DNA of 64,000 bases, from positions 2,138,501 through 2,202,500 of the forward strand of contig NZ_CP017042.1 of assembly GCF_001717585.1 (NCBI RefSeq), given 5' to 3'. The position numbers and the translations under genes were made by a program. Under the pieces are notes generated by a model. It made no database searches. It was not told where the DNA came from and saw nothing but the letters and a program-made list of their open reading frames with translations. Shown here piece by piece: positions 9,301 to 19,460 of this stretch; position 1 is the first letter of the stretch, and each line of letters opens with the position of its first letter. This stretch comes from Selenomonas sp. oral taxon 920. GTDB lineage: Bacteria > Bacillota > Negativicutes > Selenomonadales > Selenomonadaceae.

Positions 9301-10378
9301 CCTTCGGCAAGCCGCACTGATGCAGCTTCAGCTCAGGGCCGACGACGATAACGGAGCGTCCCGAATAGTCGACACGCTTGCCGAGCAGGTTCTGACGGAA
9401 TCGTCCCTGCTTGCCCTTCAGCATATCCGAGAGGGATTTCAGCGCGCGGTTGCCGGGTCCCGTGACGGGGCGGCCGCGGCGGCCGTTGTCGATGAGCGCA
9501 TCGACCGCCTCCTGCAGCATACGCTTCTCGTTGCGCACGATGATGTCGGGCGCACCGAGGTCGAGCAGACGGCGCAGGCGGTTGTTGCGGTTAATGACGC
9601 GGCGGTAGAGATCGTTGAGGTCGGAGGTCGCAAAGCGCCCGCCGTCGAGCTGCACCATCGGGCGCAGATCGGGCGGGATGACAGGAACGACATCCATAAT
9701 CATCCACGCGGGGCGGTTGCCGGACTTGCGGAATGCCTCGACCACTTCGAGGCGACGGATCGCACGTACCTTCTTCTGTCCGGAGGTCGTACGCACGTCG
9801 TTTCGAAGCTGCTCGCTCATCTGCTCAAGATCGAGTTCTTCGAGCAGTTCCTTGATCGCCTCCGCCCCCATGCCGACACGGAACGTATTGCCGTACTTCT
9901 CAAGCGCATCGTGATACTCGCGCTCGGAGAGCAGTTCCTTTTTCTTGAGATCGGTCTCGCCCGGATCAATGACAATGTAGTAGGCAAAATAGAGGACTTT
10001 TTCGAGCGAACGCGGAGACACATCGAGGATGAGTCCCATACGGCTCGGAATGCCCTTGAAATACCAGATATGCGAGACGGGCGCGGCAAGCTCGATATGC
10101 CCCATGCGCTCACGGCGCACCTTCGCACGCGTCACCTCGACGCCGCAGCGGTCGCAGACAACGCCCTTGTAGCGGATGCGCTTGTACTTGCCGCAGTGGC
10201 ACTCCCAGTCGCGCGTCGGTCCGAAGATCCGCTCGCAAAAGAGACCGTCGCGCTCGGGCTTGAGCGTACGGTAGTTGATGGTCTCGGGCTTCTTTACCTC
10301 GCCGTGCGACCACTCACGAATCTTGTCGGGGGAAGCGAGTCCAATCCGCATTGAGTCAAAATTGTTTACATCCAGCAA
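6350..10378 (-). CDS. rpoC: RNA polymerase beta' subunit
   Basis: 1342 residues, full length for a Firmicutes beta' subunit. The N-terminal zinc ribbon has C60, C62, C75 and C78. The Mg2+-binding NADFDGD motif is at residues 447-453 (D449, D451, D453). The second zinc-binding region ([15 protein letters not shown]) precedes the [22 protein letters not shown] bridge/trigger region. The C-terminus is acidic, with runs of glutamate. It begins 23 nt after rpoB and is co-transcribed with it. Unusually, no ribosomal-protein gene follows; a small toxin-like locus and bioY lie downstream. Confidence 0.98.
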   Translation of the reverse strand: MLDVNNFDSMRIGLASPDKIREWSHGEVKKPETINYRTLKPERDGLFCERIFGPTRDWECHCGKYKRIRYKGVVCDRCGVEVTRAKVRRERMGHIELAAPVSHIWYFKGIPSRMGLILDVSPRSLEKVLYFAYYIVIDPGETDLKKKELLSEREYHDALEKYGNTFRVGMGAEAIKELLEELDLEQMSEQLRNDVRTTSGQKKVRAIRRLEVVEAFRKSGNRPAWMIMDVVPVIPPDLRPMVQLDGGRFATSDLNDLYRRVINRNNRLRRLLDLGAPDIIVRNEKRMLQEAVDALIDNGRRGRPVTGPGNRALKSLSDMLKGKQGRFRQNLLGKRVDYSGRSVIVVGPELKLHQCGLPKEMALELFKPFVMKKLQADGAAHNIKSAKRMVERARPEVWDVLEDVIKEHPVLLNRAPTLHRLGIQAFEPVLTEGRALKLHPLACTAYNADFDGDQMAIHLPLSAEAQTEARVLMLAANHILAPKDGKPIIVPSQDMVLGSYYLTKLKPGAVGEGKVFTGIAEALLAYQEKVLDLQAEIRVQVAGYGLVRSSLGRLIFSEILPEELRHYRQDAETGEWSLGVLMNKKELGRLVANCYDHFGATKTAEVIDNVKNLGYHYACIAGMTVAVSDVIVPPKKKEIIADTQGQVNKVERQFARGLITEDERYKKVVQLWTKATDDVADAMMDNMDPFNPIFMMADSGARGNKQQMRQLAGMRGLMADPSGKIIDLPITANFREGLTVSDYFISSHGARKGLADTALRTADSGYLTRRLVDVAQDVIVREEDCDVSAINLLQVRARLAESAFDALELLVESLMGRLLAAAIYDPETKDVLYPQDTVLDDEVLETIGERDIREIMVRGSSVSVEGAVSNAMITESITLGEPDAKKRKKARTAIIRELSGKEVVRDAALDDGTILAAEGAMLTDKMVEAIIDSELHELHIRNNNVRGIEVEAITEGTGVIESLADRIVGRVLAEDIVDEATGETIAHINDPVDEALAKRIEGVRKRVSIRSVLTCKSQFGVCMKCYGRDLANQAEVEIGEAVGIIAAQSIGEPGTQLTMRTFHSGGVAGDDITQGLPRVEELFEARKPKHNAIIAENEGVARIDDTGKGMRTVTITPEGGVPREYSVPFGARMAVRDGMELKVGDKITEGSVNPHDILRVCGLQATQRYLVYEVQKVYKSQGVEINDKHIEVMVRQMLHKVKIEEAGTTDFLPGEYIEINTFEAANTKAIEEDGEPAVAKPILLGITKASLATDSFLSAASFQETTRVLTDAAIKGKIDPLVGLKENVIIGKLIPAGTGMTRYRNLDIIDNAPQIVEEIEEEEIVEEVHEEVDLSRLEQLTN

Positions 10379-10401
10379 CAGATGTCACTCCCTTCCTATC
10401 A

Positions 10402-13400
10402 TCAGACGTCAAGGTCATCCTCATGCGGCGCATCCATATCATCAATGCCGTCGGCATCCATTGCGTCTGAAATATCTTCGTCTGTATCAATATGTGCGAT
10501 GAGATCCTCATCGTCCGGTGTATCCTCCGCCGCCTCATCCTCATCGTAGGTGCCTGCGGGCGGCGGGGGCGGCGTTCCGCTCTCATCGACACCCTCGACA
10601 TCGAGGTCGAGCGAGCGTGCCTTCTCCCCGATATCCTCATCCTCCTCATCGCGGATCGCGATTTCCTTCGCGTCCTCGTTGAGCACCTTGATATCGAGGC
10701 CGATCGCCTGCAGTTCCTTGATGAGCACCTTAAAGGACTCGGGAACGCCCGGCTCGGGAATGTTGTCCCCCTTGACGATGGACTCATACGCCTTGACGCG
10801 TCCGACCACATCGTCGGACTTCACCGTCAGGATCTCCTGCAGCGTGTATGCCGCACCGTATGCTTCGAGTGCCCAGACCTCCATCTCGCCGAAACGCTGT
10901 CCGCCGAACTGCGCCTTGCCGCCGAGCGGCTGCTGCGTGACGAGCGAATACGGGCCTGTGGAGCGCGCGTGAATCTTGTCGTCGACCAGATGGTGCAGTT
11001 TCAGCATATAGACGCAGCCGACTGTGACGCGGTTCTCAAACGGCTCGCCCGTGCGCCCGTCGTAGAGCACCGTCTTGCCGTCGTCGGGCAGCCCCGCTGC
11101 GCGGATCGTCCCAAATACATCGTCGTCGCCCGCACCGTCAAAGACGGGGGTCGCAATGTGGATGCCGGCCACGTCAGGGATGGGCATCCCATTTTTATCA
11201 AAATCATAGCCCGCCGTCCGAAGATCGCCCTCCACCGTCGGGTCGCCCTCCTTGATGCGCTGTCCGAGCACGCGGCACGCCATGCCGAGATGCGTCTCGA
11301 GCACCTGCCCGATGTTCATGCGCGACGGAACGCCGAGCGGGTTCAGCACGATATCGACAGGCGTGCCGTCCGGCAGGAACGGCATGTCCTCCTGACGCAT
11401 GATGCGTGAGACGACACCCTTGTTGCCGTGACGGCCGGACATCTTGTCACCGACCGAGATCTTGCGCTTCTGCGCAATGTAGACGCGTACGAGTCGATTC
11501 ACGCCCGGCGGCAGTTCATCGTTGTTCTCACGGGTAAAGATCTTCACATCGATGATCTTGCCCGCCTCGCCGTGCGGCACACGCAGCGAGGTATCGCGCA
11601 CCTCGCGGGCCTTCTCACCGAAGATCGCCCGCAGGAGCCGCTCCTCCGCCGTCAGCTCCGTCTCGCCCTTCGGCGTAACCTTGCCGACAAGGATGTCGCC
11701 GGGGCGCACATCCGCGCCGATGGACACGATGCCCTCCTCGTCGAGGTCTTTCAGCGCATCCTCCGCGACATTCGGAATATCGCGCGTAATCTCCTCGGGG
11801 CCGAGCTTCGTGTCGCGCGCGTCACACTCGTATTCCTCAATGTGGATCGAGGTGTAGAGGTCGCGCTTGACGAGGTTCTCGCTCAGGAGAATCGCGTCCT
11901 CGTAGTTGTAGCCCTCCCACGGCATATAGGCAACAATGATGTTGTAGCCGAGAGCAAGCTCGCCGTTGTCCGTCGACGGACCGTCCGCGATGGGCTGCCC
12001 CTCCGCCACGCGGTCACCCACGTAGACGAGCGGCTTCTGATTGATGCACGTCGCCTGGTTCGAGCGGACAAATTTCTGCAATTTATAGTTGTCAAATGCT
12101 CCCTCATCCGTACGGACGGTGATCGCATCTGCCGAGACTTCCGTAACCTCACCGCTGTGCTTGGCGAGCACCATGACGCCCGAATCGCACGCGGCCTTGT
12201 ACTCCATGCCCGTGCCGACCAGAGGCGCCTGCGTCTTGAGCAGAGGAACCGCCTGACGCTGCATGTTCGCGCCCATAAGTGCGCGGTTCGCATCGTCGTT
12301 CTCGAGGAACGGGATCATCGCCGTCGCGATCGAAAACACCTGACGCGGCGACACGTCCATGTAGTCCACGCGATCGCGCGGATGCAGCCCCGTCTCCTCG
12401 TGAAAACGGGCCGTAACGCGCTCATTGACAAAGAACTCATGCTCATCGAGCGGCTCGTTCGCCTGTGCGATGATGAGCTCGTCCTCCTCGTCCGCCGTCA
12501 GGTAGCGCACATCCTCCGTCACGCGGCGGTTCTCCTTGTCCACGCGGCGGTACGGGGTCTCCATAAAGCCGAACTGGTTCACGCGCGCATAGTTTGCGAG
12601 CGAGCCGATGAGTCCGATGTTCGGACCTTCCGGCGACTCGACCGGACACATACGTCCATAGTGCGAGTTGTGCACGTCGCGCACCTCGAAGCCCGCGCGC
12701 TCGCGCGAGAGGCCGCCGGGGCCGAGCGCCGAGAGGCGGCGCTTATGTGTGAGCTCCGAGAGCGGATTGTGCTGATCCATGAACTGCGAGAGCTGTGAAG
12801 AGCCGAAGAACTCCTTCACCGCAGCCACCACAGGACGAATGTTGATGAGCCCCTGCGGTGTGATGCTCTCCGTCTCCTGGATCGACATGCGCTCACGCAC
12901 GACGCGCTCCATCCGTGAAAGGCCGATGCGGAACTGGTTCTGCAGCAGCTCTCCGACCGCACGCACGCGGCGGTTGCCGAGGTGATCGATATCATCCGTA
13001 TTGCCGAAGCCGTCCATGAGGCCGAGCAGATAGCTGATCGCCGCCATGACATCCTCGCGTGTCACCGTACGGAACTGATAATCCCGTGTCGGTGCACAGA
13101 GCATGCGGTGAATCTCACCGTTACCCTTCTGCACGTCAAAGGCGACGAGTTCCCCCTCGCCGAAGAGTGCCGTCTCACGCTCTGCGCTTACGGCATCCAC
13201 CATCTCCTGCGTAATCGGCTCGCCCTGCGGGAAGACGATCTCGCCCGTTTCCTTATCAACGACAGGACTTGCAAGCACCTTGCCGAGCAGACGGCGGCGC
13301 CAGCCGAGTTTCTTTGTCAGTTTGTAGCGGCCGACCGTCGCCAGATCGTAGCGGCGCGGGTCGAAGAAGAGCACTTCGAGCAGCTGCCGCGCATTGTCCT

Positions 13401-14142
13401 CGTTCGCGGGCTCGCCCGGGCGCAGACGGCGGTAGATCTCAATGACCGCCTTGCCGCGCGTCTTGACCTCGTCCGTATCGCGTTCAATCGTCGCACGCAT
13501 GCGCGGATCGTCGCCGAAAAGAGCCCGAATTTCATCATCCGTCTCGTAGCCAAGTGCACGGATGAGGTAGGTCACGGGCATCTTGCGCGTGCGGTCGATA
13601 CGCACGGACACAATGTCGTTCGCATCCGTCTCGAGCTCAATCCATGCACCGCGGTTCGGAATCATCGTCGCGTTGTAGAGCTCCTTGCCCGTCGTGTCGA
13701 TCTCGACCCCATAGTAGGTGCCGGGCGAGCGAACGAGCTGGCTGACAATGACACGCTCCGCACCGTTTATAATGAAGGTTCCCGTGTCCGTCATGAGCGG
13801 GAAATCCCCCATGAAGACCTCCTGCTCCTTGATCTCGCCCGTCTCGCGGTTCACAAGACGCACGTTCACGCGCAGAGGTGCGGCATACGTGACATCGCGC
13901 TCCTTGCACTCGTCGAGATCGTACTTCGGCTCGCCGAGCGCAAACGATTCAAAGGAAAGGATGAGATTTCCCGAAAAATCCTGAATAGGCGAGATATCGC
14001 GGAAGATCTCCGCGAGCCCCACCTCCAAAAACCACTGGTAACTCGTGCGCTGAATGTCGAGGAGATGCGGCATCTCCATAACTTCCTTAATGCGCGCGTA
14101 GCTGTAGCGGGTTCGACGGCCGACCGACACAGGATTGAACAT
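10402..14142 (-). CDS. rpoB: RNA polymerase beta subunit
   Basis: 1246 residues from ATG 14142, which has AAAGG 11 nt upstream; a GTG at 14154 (four residues longer) is directly against that site. The rifampicin region reads [31 protein letters not shown], with wild-type D, H and S at the usual resistance positions, predicting sensitivity. The catalytic [15 protein letters not shown] segment is present. The last 90 or so residues form an acidic, proline-containing tail (PPPPPAG, then mostly D/E) beyond the usual end of the protein. rplK-A-J-L do not precede it, which is unusual for Firmicutes. Confidence 0.98.
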   Translation of the reverse strand: MFNPVSVGRRTRYSYARIKEVMEMPHLLDIQRTSYQWFLEVGLAEIFRDISPIQDFSGNLILSFESFALGEPKYDLDECKERDVTYAAPLRVNVRLVNRETGEIKEQEVFMGDFPLMTDTGTFIINGAERVIVSQLVRSPGTYYGVEIDTTGKELYNATMIPNRGAWIELETDANDIVSVRIDRTRKMPVTYLIRALGYETDDEIRALFGDDPRMRATIERDTDEVKTRGKAVIEIYRRLRPGEPANEDNARQLLEVLFFDPRRYDLATVGRYKLTKKLGWRRRLLGKVLASPVVDKETGEIVFPQGEPITQEMVDAVSAERETALFGEGELVAFDVQKGNGEIHRMLCAPTRDYQFRTVTREDVMAAISYLLGLMDGFGNTDDIDHLGNRRVRAVGELLQNQFRIGLSRMERVVRERMSIQETESITPQGLINIRPVVAAVKEFFGSSQLSQFMDQHNPLSELTHKRRLSALGPGGLSRERAGFEVRDVHNSHYGRMCPVESPEGPNIGLIGSLANYARVNQFGFMETPYRRVDKENRRVTEDVRYLTADEEDELIIAQANEPLDEHEFFVNERVTARFHEETGLHPRDRVDYMDVSPRQVFSIATAMIPFLENDDANRALMGANMQRQAVPLLKTQAPLVGTGMEYKAACDSGVMVLAKHSGEVTEVSADAITVRTDEGAFDNYKLQKFVRSNQATCINQKPLVYVGDRVAEGQPIADGPSTDNGELALGYNIIVAYMPWEGYNYEDAILLSENLVKRDLYTSIHIEEYECDARDTKLGPEEITRDIPNVAEDALKDLDEEGIVSIGADVRPGDILVGKVTPKGETELTAEERLLRAIFGEKAREVRDTSLRVPHGEAGKIIDVKIFTRENNDELPPGVNRLVRVYIAQKRKISVGDKMSGRHGNKGVVSRIMRQEDMPFLPDGTPVDIVLNPLGVPSRMNIGQVLETHLGMACRVLGQRIKEGDPTVEGDLRTAGYDFDKNGMPIPDVAGIHIATPVFDGAGDDDVFGTIRAAGLPDDGKTVLYDGRTGEPFENRVTVGCVYMLKLHHLVDDKIHARSTGPYSLVTQQPLGGKAQFGGQRFGEMEVWALEAYGAAYTLQEILTVKSDDVVGRVKAYESIVKGDNIPEPGVPESFKVLIKELQAIGLDIKVLNEDAKEIAIRDEEDEDIGEKARSLDLDVEGVDESGTPPPPPAGTYDEDEAAEDTPDDEDLIAHIDTDEDISDAMDADGIDDMDAPHEDDLDV

Positions 14143-14154
14143 GAACGCTGTCAC

Positions 14155-14357
14155 CCTTTCGCTGGATTATCGTATGAAGTTTGTGCATCGGAATAAAAAG
14201 ACACAAAAAGAACAAGGCAACCATCCGAATACCTTGCTCCATGATCCTTTCTAACACGAGCCGTGAAGGCTGACCCTCCACGAAAAAAGGCGCACAAAAC
14301 CCCATTTTTAATTAAATAGGTCATTGTATAATACTACATTGACAATACCCGTGTCAA
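14155..14357 (-). promoter_or_regulatory. rpoB promoter and long leader
   Basis: On the minus strand TTGACA (14357-14352), 18 nt, TATTAT (14333-14328). The leader of about 180 nt carries AGCC/GGCT and CAAGG/CCTTG pairings followed by a T-rich stretch, which could act as an attenuator. No known L10-type leader motif was recognised. No gene is seen in this stretch. Confidence 0.55.
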
Positions 14358-14390
14358 GAAAAATTTTTCATCGTATGAATTTTTTCGCTC

Positions 14391-14418
14391 AAAAACCGCA
14401 TGACTTTGCCATGCGGTT
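14391..14418 (-). terminator. Terminator after the 14435-15835 gene
   Basis: CCGCATG, 7-nt loop, CATGCGG, then TTTTT on the minus strand, just upstream of the rpoB promoter. Confidence 0.8.
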
Positions 14419-14434
14419 CAAAGGAGCACATCGC

Positions 14435-15835
14435 TCACACATATTTGTTCTTCTTGCTCTCTGCCGTCAGTTCCGAGAGGCGCTGTGCAAGGATGGTATT
14501 GATGCGGTTCTGGATGGAGGTGATGAGCGGCTGTTTCTGATCGTCACTCATCGCGGACTTCTTCACCTCGGCAAGCTGTTTGTGCAGGTTCGCCAGTTCC
14601 TGATCGAGCGGGTTGTCATGGCGGCGTGCACTCTTGTCGCTCTGCTGTGCTTCATTCGCCTTTACCCAGCGACCATCCGCCGTCTGGATGAGGTGAAGAG
14701 GATCGCGCTGACGGCTGAGACGGTGAAGGAACTTGATTTCATCCGCGCCGTCCGAAAGTGCGCGGCTCATCTCTCCCTGCGTATAGCGAATCGAAGCGTT
14801 ATCATTGTCGCGCATGGAATGCTGCAAGCGGTCATAGCCGTCCGCATCGTTCGTTGCCGCCTCCCAGAGTTCGCCATGTGCATAAGAGAAGTTCGCTCTC
14901 ATCGCCTCATCCAAAGAATAGTGACGGCGGGTCAAGCCGCCGACAAATTCCTGATAGGCCGTGGCTGTATCATCCAGTCCTGCGTCCTTGAGCGCCGCTG
15001 TAATCTCCGCATGGTTCTTGTACGCGCCCTGTGCTGCCTTGACCCACACGTCACCCGCTTCCTTATGGCGCGCCATGAAATCCAGTTCCTTGACACCGAT
15101 GTTCGCAAGTGAACCATTATACTCGTAACGAATCCGCGCGGCAAACCTCGTCGACGGCGAACTAAAATCGACTGCAACAAAGACACCCGCACGGTTTTGG
15201 AGCTCATTTGCGTACGATTTTGCCCGCGTGTACTCCTCCACCGTCGTATGTCCACGTGCAATACGCTTCCCAAGTTCCTCATCTGCATAGGCGTTGTTTG
15301 CAAGCGCCGCCATCCCCGCGAACTTCAGATTGTACTGCCGGAACGCAGATGCACCGCCCGCACGCACTTTGTCGAGGACATTTCGATACGACTCAAAGTG
15401 TTCGTCCGCCTCCGCATACAGAGGATTCTCTACACCCTTTTTCTCTGTCCAGTGCTCGGCGTAGATGTTGATGCCGAGTATCTGATCGCCCTTCCAATAC
15501 AACTCGTCCGAATATGGCTCAGGCAATATGAGAACAGCGCTGTTCTTCTCCGCCGCGCGCTCCGTCAACTCTTTCTGCTTCGCACGCCACGATGTGTAGA
15601 ACTCCTCCATCGAGCCTGCCTTGATCTCGCCGTCGTAGCGCTTGGTGCTGCTCATCAGACGCGCGATGTATTCGCCGTCGCTCTCATCGCGTCCGCGAGC
15701 ACTGATCTCGACACGGTAGGCGGGCGCCTCCACGCGCTCCGTCTGTGCCACATCGTTTTTCTGTGCCGTGTTTGCGTTCGTCGTCTTTGCCGCCGCGTAT
15801 GCAGACGGCGCTCCTCCATTCACCCGCATTGTCAT
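14435..15835 (-). CDS. Unrecognised 466-residue protein
   Basis: Start ATG 15835 follows GGAG by 8 nt; the open frame extends further but has no better start. The N-terminal 45 residues are Ala/Asn/Thr-rich and look disordered. The rest is largely helical and charged, with a Trp/Tyr-rich segment (ELYWKGDQILGINIYAEHW) near residue 125 and a Gln/Glu-rich coiled coil at the end. No signal peptide or membrane segment is seen, so it is probably cytoplasmic or exported by a special route. I do not recognise the family. It forms a single-gene unit, with its terminator at 14391-14418. Confidence 0.8.
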   Translation of the reverse strand: MTMRVNGGAPSAYAAAKTTNANTAQKNDVAQTERVEAPAYRVEISARGRDESDGEYIARLMSSTKRYDGEIKAGSMEEFYTSWRAKQKELTERAAEKNSAVLILPEPYSDELYWKGDQILGINIYAEHWTEKKGVENPLYAEADEHFESYRNVLDKVRAGGASAFRQYNLKFAGMAALANNAYADEELGKRIARGHTTVEEYTRAKSYANELQNRAGVFVAVDFSSPSTRFAARIRYEYNGSLANIGVKELDFMARHKEAGDVWVKAAQGAYKNHAEITAALKDAGLDDTATAYQEFVGGLTRRHYSLDEAMRANFSYAHGELWEAATNDADGYDRLQHSMRDNDNASIRYTQGEMSRALSDGADEIKFLHRLSRQRDPLHLIQTADGRWVKANEAQQSDKSARRHDNPLDQELANLHKQLAEVKKSAMSDDQKQPLITSIQNRINTILAQRLSELTAESKKNKYV

Positions 15836-15886
15836 AGTCAGCACTCCTTTGCCGCTTCCAAAATAATAACGATGATTAGTTATTCT

Positions 15887-15895
15887 CCCCCCCCC
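15887..15895. repeat. Run of nine C (G on the coding strand) upstream of the unknown gene
   Basis: A C9 tract 52 nt upstream of the start at 15835. Tracts of this length can slip during replication. It lies in the probable promoter region and in the in-frame upstream extension of that gene. Confidence 0.8.
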
Positions 15896-15923
15896 GCGTT
15901 TTTCCTGCTTTATCGGAAATTTT

Positions 15924-16100
15924 TCACGCAATATCCCCGCCGACGCAGACCGTTCTCGTGCCGATCTGCCCGATGTGAACGGGCAGTCCGTAGAGTGCGC
16001 TCATGCCCGCCTCGTCGATGACCTCCGCCGCCGCAAACGTGGTCGATGCCGCGCCGATCGTGAGAGCTGCGGCGAGAGCCGCGACAAGATTCTTCTTCAT
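15924..16100 (-). CDS. Small secreted protein or relic with an OmpM-like signal peptide
   Basis: 58 residues, ATG 16100 behind AAAGGAC. The first 23 residues (MKKNLVAALAAAL then TIGAASTTFA) closely match the signal peptide of the OmpM porin at 39428-40717 (MKKTLVSALATAL then VVGAASTTFA). The remaining 35 residues (EVIDEAGMSALYGLPVHIGQ and following) match nothing I recognise and contain one cysteine. It may be a real small periplasmic protein or the 5' relic of a deleted exported protein. It lies downstream of the B12 binding-protein gene in the same direction. Confidence 0.5.
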   Translation of the reverse strand: MKKNLVAALAAALTIGAASTTFAAAEVIDEAGMSALYGLPVHIGQIGTRTVCVGGDIA

Positions 16101-16204
16101 TGGATAAAACAGTCCTTTCCCTGCGGGGATTCCCCTCTGTCCTAAAATATATTGCTACACCGACGCAGGGAGTTCTGCTGCAGTGCCGACAAGCAATGAA
16201 ACAA

Positions 16205-17260
16205 TTACTTCGCAGGCGCTTCGCCCTTGATGACGCGCTGTGCATCTGCCTCGCTCAGATCATAGTGGAGGAAACGCTTGTAGAAGTCCACCGTCTCCTT
16301 CACGAGATCGACATCGGCAAAGAGCTTCGGCTGGATCGTCTGTGCCGCCCAGAGAAGCTGCAGCGCGGACTCGGCACTGTAGCGATCCCAGTTGAACGTG
16401 CCGACGGGGTTCGCATAGATGCGCCCGTTTTTGACCGCCTTGATGCTCGACCACTGCGGATCGTTCTTGATTGCCTCGATGCCCTTTGCGGACTGCGTAC
16501 CGCCGATGATGATGATATCCGGATCCGCCTTGAGGACTTCCTCGATGGTTGTCTTGATCTGTGGTCCCTTCGCTGTGATCGCGTTACGCCCGCCGCCGTA
16601 GCGAATCCACTCGTCGATGATCGTATCCACGCCGTCCACCTTGAAGAGGTCGTCGCCGCCGACGATGTGGAGCACGACGGGGCGGTCGGCATCGCTGAGC
16701 TTCTTCGTGCGCTCATCCGTAAACTTCGTCTTCTCGTCGAGGTAGGAGAGGTACGTCTCCGCGTTCTTCACAGCATCGCCGCCGAGCACATCGCCCGTGA
16801 TCTTCACTACCTTGCGCAGCCCGTCATAGGTCGCAAAGTTGACACGCACCGCCGTATAGCCGTTCTTGCGTGCCGTCTCGATCTGTTCCTTACTGCTCGC
16901 AAGCACGACCTGCGGCTTCTCCTTCTCGACCTCTTCCCAGTTCACATCCGTGCCCTTGACGGGTGCGGAGATCTCCGCAATGCGCGGATAGACCTGCGCG
17001 AACCACGGGAGCCCCTGCACGTTCTTCGTTGTCGTGACGAGCTTATCCGCGCCGCCGAGGAGCAGCACGACCTGATTGTTCGCGTGCCAGAGGTCGGCGA
17101 TGCGCTCGATGTTTGCCGGGATCGTGACCTCCGTGCCGTCAATGTCCGTGACCGTGCGCGTCCTTTCCTGCTTACCCTGCGCGGCGTTCTCCGTCCCGCA
17201 GCCCACGAGTGCTGCAAGCACCATGATGAGAGCCAGCAGCGCGATGAGATTTTTCTTCAT
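16205..17260 (-). CDS. btuF: ABC transporter lipoprotein, probable cobalamin-binding BtuF type
   Basis: 351 residues from ATG 17260, which has AGGAAAGG 9 nt upstream; an in-frame ATG at 17269 touches that site. A lipoprotein signal ends at C21 (LAALVGC). The mature protein is a class III (TroA/BtuF/FhuD-fold) binding protein with two lobes (TVTDIDGTEVTIP, ERIADLW, GRIYANPVGTFNWDRYS). Ligand is inferred from context: the permease and ATPase upstream sit behind a probable cobalamin riboswitch. By sequence alone, heme, siderophore or molybdate cannot be excluded. A 380-nt gap with inverted repeats separates it from the ATPase gene. Confidence 0.8.
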   Translation of the reverse strand: MKKNLIALLALIMVLAALVGCGTENAAQGKQERTRTVTDIDGTEVTIPANIERIADLWHANNQVVLLLGGADKLVTTTKNVQGLPWFAQVYPRIAEISAPVKGTDVNWEEVEKEKPQVVLASSKEQIETARKNGYTAVRVNFATYDGLRKVVKITGDVLGGDAVKNAETYLSYLDEKTKFTDERTKKLSDADRPVVLHIVGGDDLFKVDGVDTIIDEWIRYGGGRNAITAKGPQIKTTIEEVLKADPDIIIIGGTQSAKGIEAIKNDPQWSSIKAVKNGRIYANPVGTFNWDRYSAESALQLLWAAQTIQPKLFADVDLVKETVDFYKRFLHYDLSEADAQRVIKGEAPAK

Positions 17261-17296
17261 TGCATACATCCTTTCCTAAAAAACAAATATATCTTG

Positions 17297-17620
17297 AAGC
17301 AGTGTATCGTTTTGCCGTGCGTGCTCCACGCGAACGCTTAGTTGCGCAAGTGATCGCGTGCTCGTTCGCCTAAATACCGGCGCACTTCTTAAACGCGCTT
17401 CGCTTGAACGAAAGAAGTACGCCGGGGGCGAGTCGCCCGAGCGGTCAACGTCATCCAATCGCACTGCGCTGTCGCTTGTGTTCTTGGGACGTTTTCCCAT
17501 GCGACCTGTTACCCAATCAGCTGCGTCCTGCGGACTTGCTTCTTGGACAGGTCAGTATTTACTCACTTGCTCCACTAGGGTTCGCTTTGGAGCACTGCAC
17601 GGTTACAACACTACACTGCC
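17297..17620. repeat. Inverted-repeat element between the ATPase and binding-protein genes (copies A and B)
   Basis: Copy A (17297-17352, +) and copy B (17564-17620, -) are inverted versions of one roughly 56-nt sequence: GCAGTGTA near one end, then CCGTGC, GTGCTCCA, GCGAAC, TAG, GCAAGTG. The identity is clear but imperfect. Between them a further imperfect hairpin pairs GGCGCACTTCTT with AAGAAGTACGCC (about 17379-17423). This explains the gene-free stretch 17261-17642. A third copy is at 3884-3915. It could be a decayed MITE-like element or a structured RNA. Confidence 0.6.
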
Positions 17621-17642
17621 AAATACAACAACTGCAATCTCC

Positions 17643-18428
17643 CTATAGTGTTGGAATCACACAGACCGTACGCTGCACATTGTTGCTGTGGAAAAGGCTC
17701 AGCTTCGTCCCGTACAGCTCCTCCAGATGCGATGCCCGCACCTCGTCCACGGATTCGTAAAAATCCATATGCGTGCCGAAACAGAGCGCGACGCGGCTGT
17801 TCAGCAGCAGTGCCTGCTCGGGCAGATGCGTTGTAAAGACCACACCGTAGCCCTTTGCACGCAGACTGTCGATTGTCTGCAGGACGAGCACCTGATTGCG
17901 CACGTCGAGTGCCGCCGTCGGCTCGTCCATAAGGATCAGCCTCGTATTTTGAAGCAGTGCGCGCCCGATGGCGACCAGCTGCCGCTGCCCGCCGCTGAGC
18001 TCCCTGCACTGGCGGTCGCGAATGTGCGCAATGCCGAGCTCCTCGAGAATCGCATCCGTCTGCGCATAGTCCGCCCTGCTCGGCGCGGAGAACATCCCCG
18101 TGCGCACCGTCGCGCCGAAGGACACATAGTCACGCACCGTAAACGAGCTCTCCGCGCTGATGATCTGCGGCACGAACGCGATCTCCCGCGCGCGCTCACG
18201 CGGCGACATCGCATAGATGTTCTGCCCGTTCGTATAGATGCGTCCCTGCGTCAGCTCCTGAAATCCCATCAGGCACGCGAGGAGCGTGGACTTGCCGACA
18301 CCGTTGCGCCCGAGGAGCGCGAGCACCTCGCCGCCCTTGATTGAGAACGAGATATGCTCGAAGATGTACGGCGCGTCCGTGCGGTAGCGGAATGAACCGT
18401 CGTCGAGCCAAAGCATTGCGCGCTCCAT
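17643..18428 (-). CDS. btuD: ABC transporter ATPase, probable cobalamin uptake (BtuD type)
   Basis: 261 residues. Walker A GRNGVGKS (40-47), Q-loop FVPQ, signature LSGGQ, Walker B LILMDEP and the switch histidine in FTTHLPEQ are all present. It is an iron/B12-type importer ATPase. The start codon overlaps the permease stop (TGATG), with GGAGG upstream, so the two are translationally coupled. It energises the FecCD-type permease encoded before it. Confidence 0.9.
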   Translation of the reverse strand: MERAMLWLDDGSFRYRTDAPYIFEHISFSIKGGEVLALLGRNGVGKSTLLACLMGFQELTQGRIYTNGQNIYAMSPRERAREIAFVPQIISAESSFTVRDYVSFGATVRTGMFSAPSRADYAQTDAILEELGIAHIRDRQCRELSGGQRQLVAIGRALLQNTRLILMDEPTAALDVRNQVLVLQTIDSLRAKGYGVVFTTHLPEQALLLNSRVALCFGTHMDFYESVDEVRASHLEELYGTKLSLFHSNNVQRTVCVIPTL

Positions 18429-19432
18429 CAGAAATACCTCCGCTGGCGATAGAGAATCCACGCAAAGAACGGTGTGCCGACAAAGCCGCAGAGAATCCCG
18501 AGCGGAACCTCCGCAGAGGTCAGCGTACGCGCGAGGAGATCGGCGAGCATCAGGAAGGACGCGGCGAGTACCGCCGTTGCGGGCAGGAGATGCGCGTGGT
18601 TGCCGCCGACGAGCATCCGCGCCAGATGCGGCAGGATGAGCCCGATCCAGCCGATCGTTCCGCTCAGGCACACCGCCGATGCTGTCAGCAGGGTTGCGAG
18701 CGCGATCACGGCAAGACGCTCGCGCTGCACATTCACGCCGAAGCTCGCCGCCTCCTGATCCGAGAGCGAAAGCACATTCATGCGCCAGCGCATCGCAAGC
18801 AGCCCCGCAAGCGTGAAGACGATGATCGGCGTGACGTAGAGCAGATTGTCCCACGAGACCTTTGCAAGGCTGCCGAGCTGCCAGTAGACAATATCCGCCA
18901 GCTCCGTATCGGGGTCGGCGAGGTATTTGAGCAGCCCGATCACCGCCGCCATAAAACCCGATACAATGATGCCGCAGAGGACAAGCACAATGCGCGAGCG
19001 GCTCTGCACGAGCTTTGGCAGCATGAGTGTCATTGTAACTGCCGCGATACCGCCGAGGAATGCCGCGACCGCCGTCCCGCCGAGCGTCAGATGCACGAGA
19101 ATCGCAAGGCACGCGCCCACGCTCGCGCCCTGCGAGACACCGAGCAGATCGGGCGAGACGAGATCGTTGCGGAAGACACCCTGATACGCCGCACCCGATA
19201 CCGCGAGCGCAACTCCCACGAGGATGCCGCCGAGCACGCGCGGCAGACGGATCACCATGACGACGTTATACATCGACGCATCCCACGTGATCGGAAGTTC
19301 AATAAAATTCGATGCAAGAATTGCTGCCACCTGATCGAACGGGACATAGAACCGTCCCACCGAAAGTGAGAGGACGAAAAACAGCACGGCGAGTACACTG
19401 CCCGCCGCCATCATACGTGCATATTGCCCCAT
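18428..19432 (-). CDS. btuC: FecCD-family ABC permease, probable cobalamin uptake (BtuC type)
   Basis: 334 residues from ATG 19432 behind AAAGGGG. About ten membrane helices. FecCD hallmarks include RLPRVLGGILVGVALAVSGA, the NDLVSPDLLGVSQGAS cytoplasmic loop and GTIGWIGLILPHLARM. It forms the channel of a type II importer for large chelates. It is first in the operon and directly follows the riboswitch and terminator at 19461-19660, which points to corrinoid as the substrate. Confidence 0.88.
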   Translation of the reverse strand: MGQYARMMAAGSVLAVLFFVLSLSVGRFYVPFDQVAAILASNFIELPITWDASMYNVVMVIRLPRVLGGILVGVALAVSGAAYQGVFRNDLVSPDLLGVSQGASVGACLAILVHLTLGGTAVAAFLGGIAAVTMTLMLPKLVQSRSRIVLVLCGIIVSGFMAAVIGLLKYLADPDTELADIVYWQLGSLAKVSWDNLLYVTPIIVFTLAGLLAMRWRMNVLSLSDQEAASFGVNVQRERLAVIALATLLTASAVCLSGTIGWIGLILPHLARMLVGGNHAHLLPATAVLAASFLMLADLLARTLTSAEVPLGILCGFVGTPFFAWILYRQRRYF

Positions 19433-19460
19433 AAAACCCCTTTCCCGAATTTTCCCAATA

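Noticed and set aside
6392-10354. 1320-residue open frame on the plus strand opposite rpoC
   Set aside because: Mirror frame of a GC-rich essential gene; composition is Arg/His/Leu-rich and shows no domain, while the minus strand is unmistakable rpoC.
17261-17642. Several 60-120 residue frames in the btuF-btuD gap
   Set aside because: No ribosome sites or domains; the region is explained by inverted repeats and hairpins.
17643-19112. 489-residue ATPase frame with an N-terminal extension
   Set aside because: The extension beyond 18428 is permease sequence in another frame; the true start has GGAGG and overlaps the permease stop.
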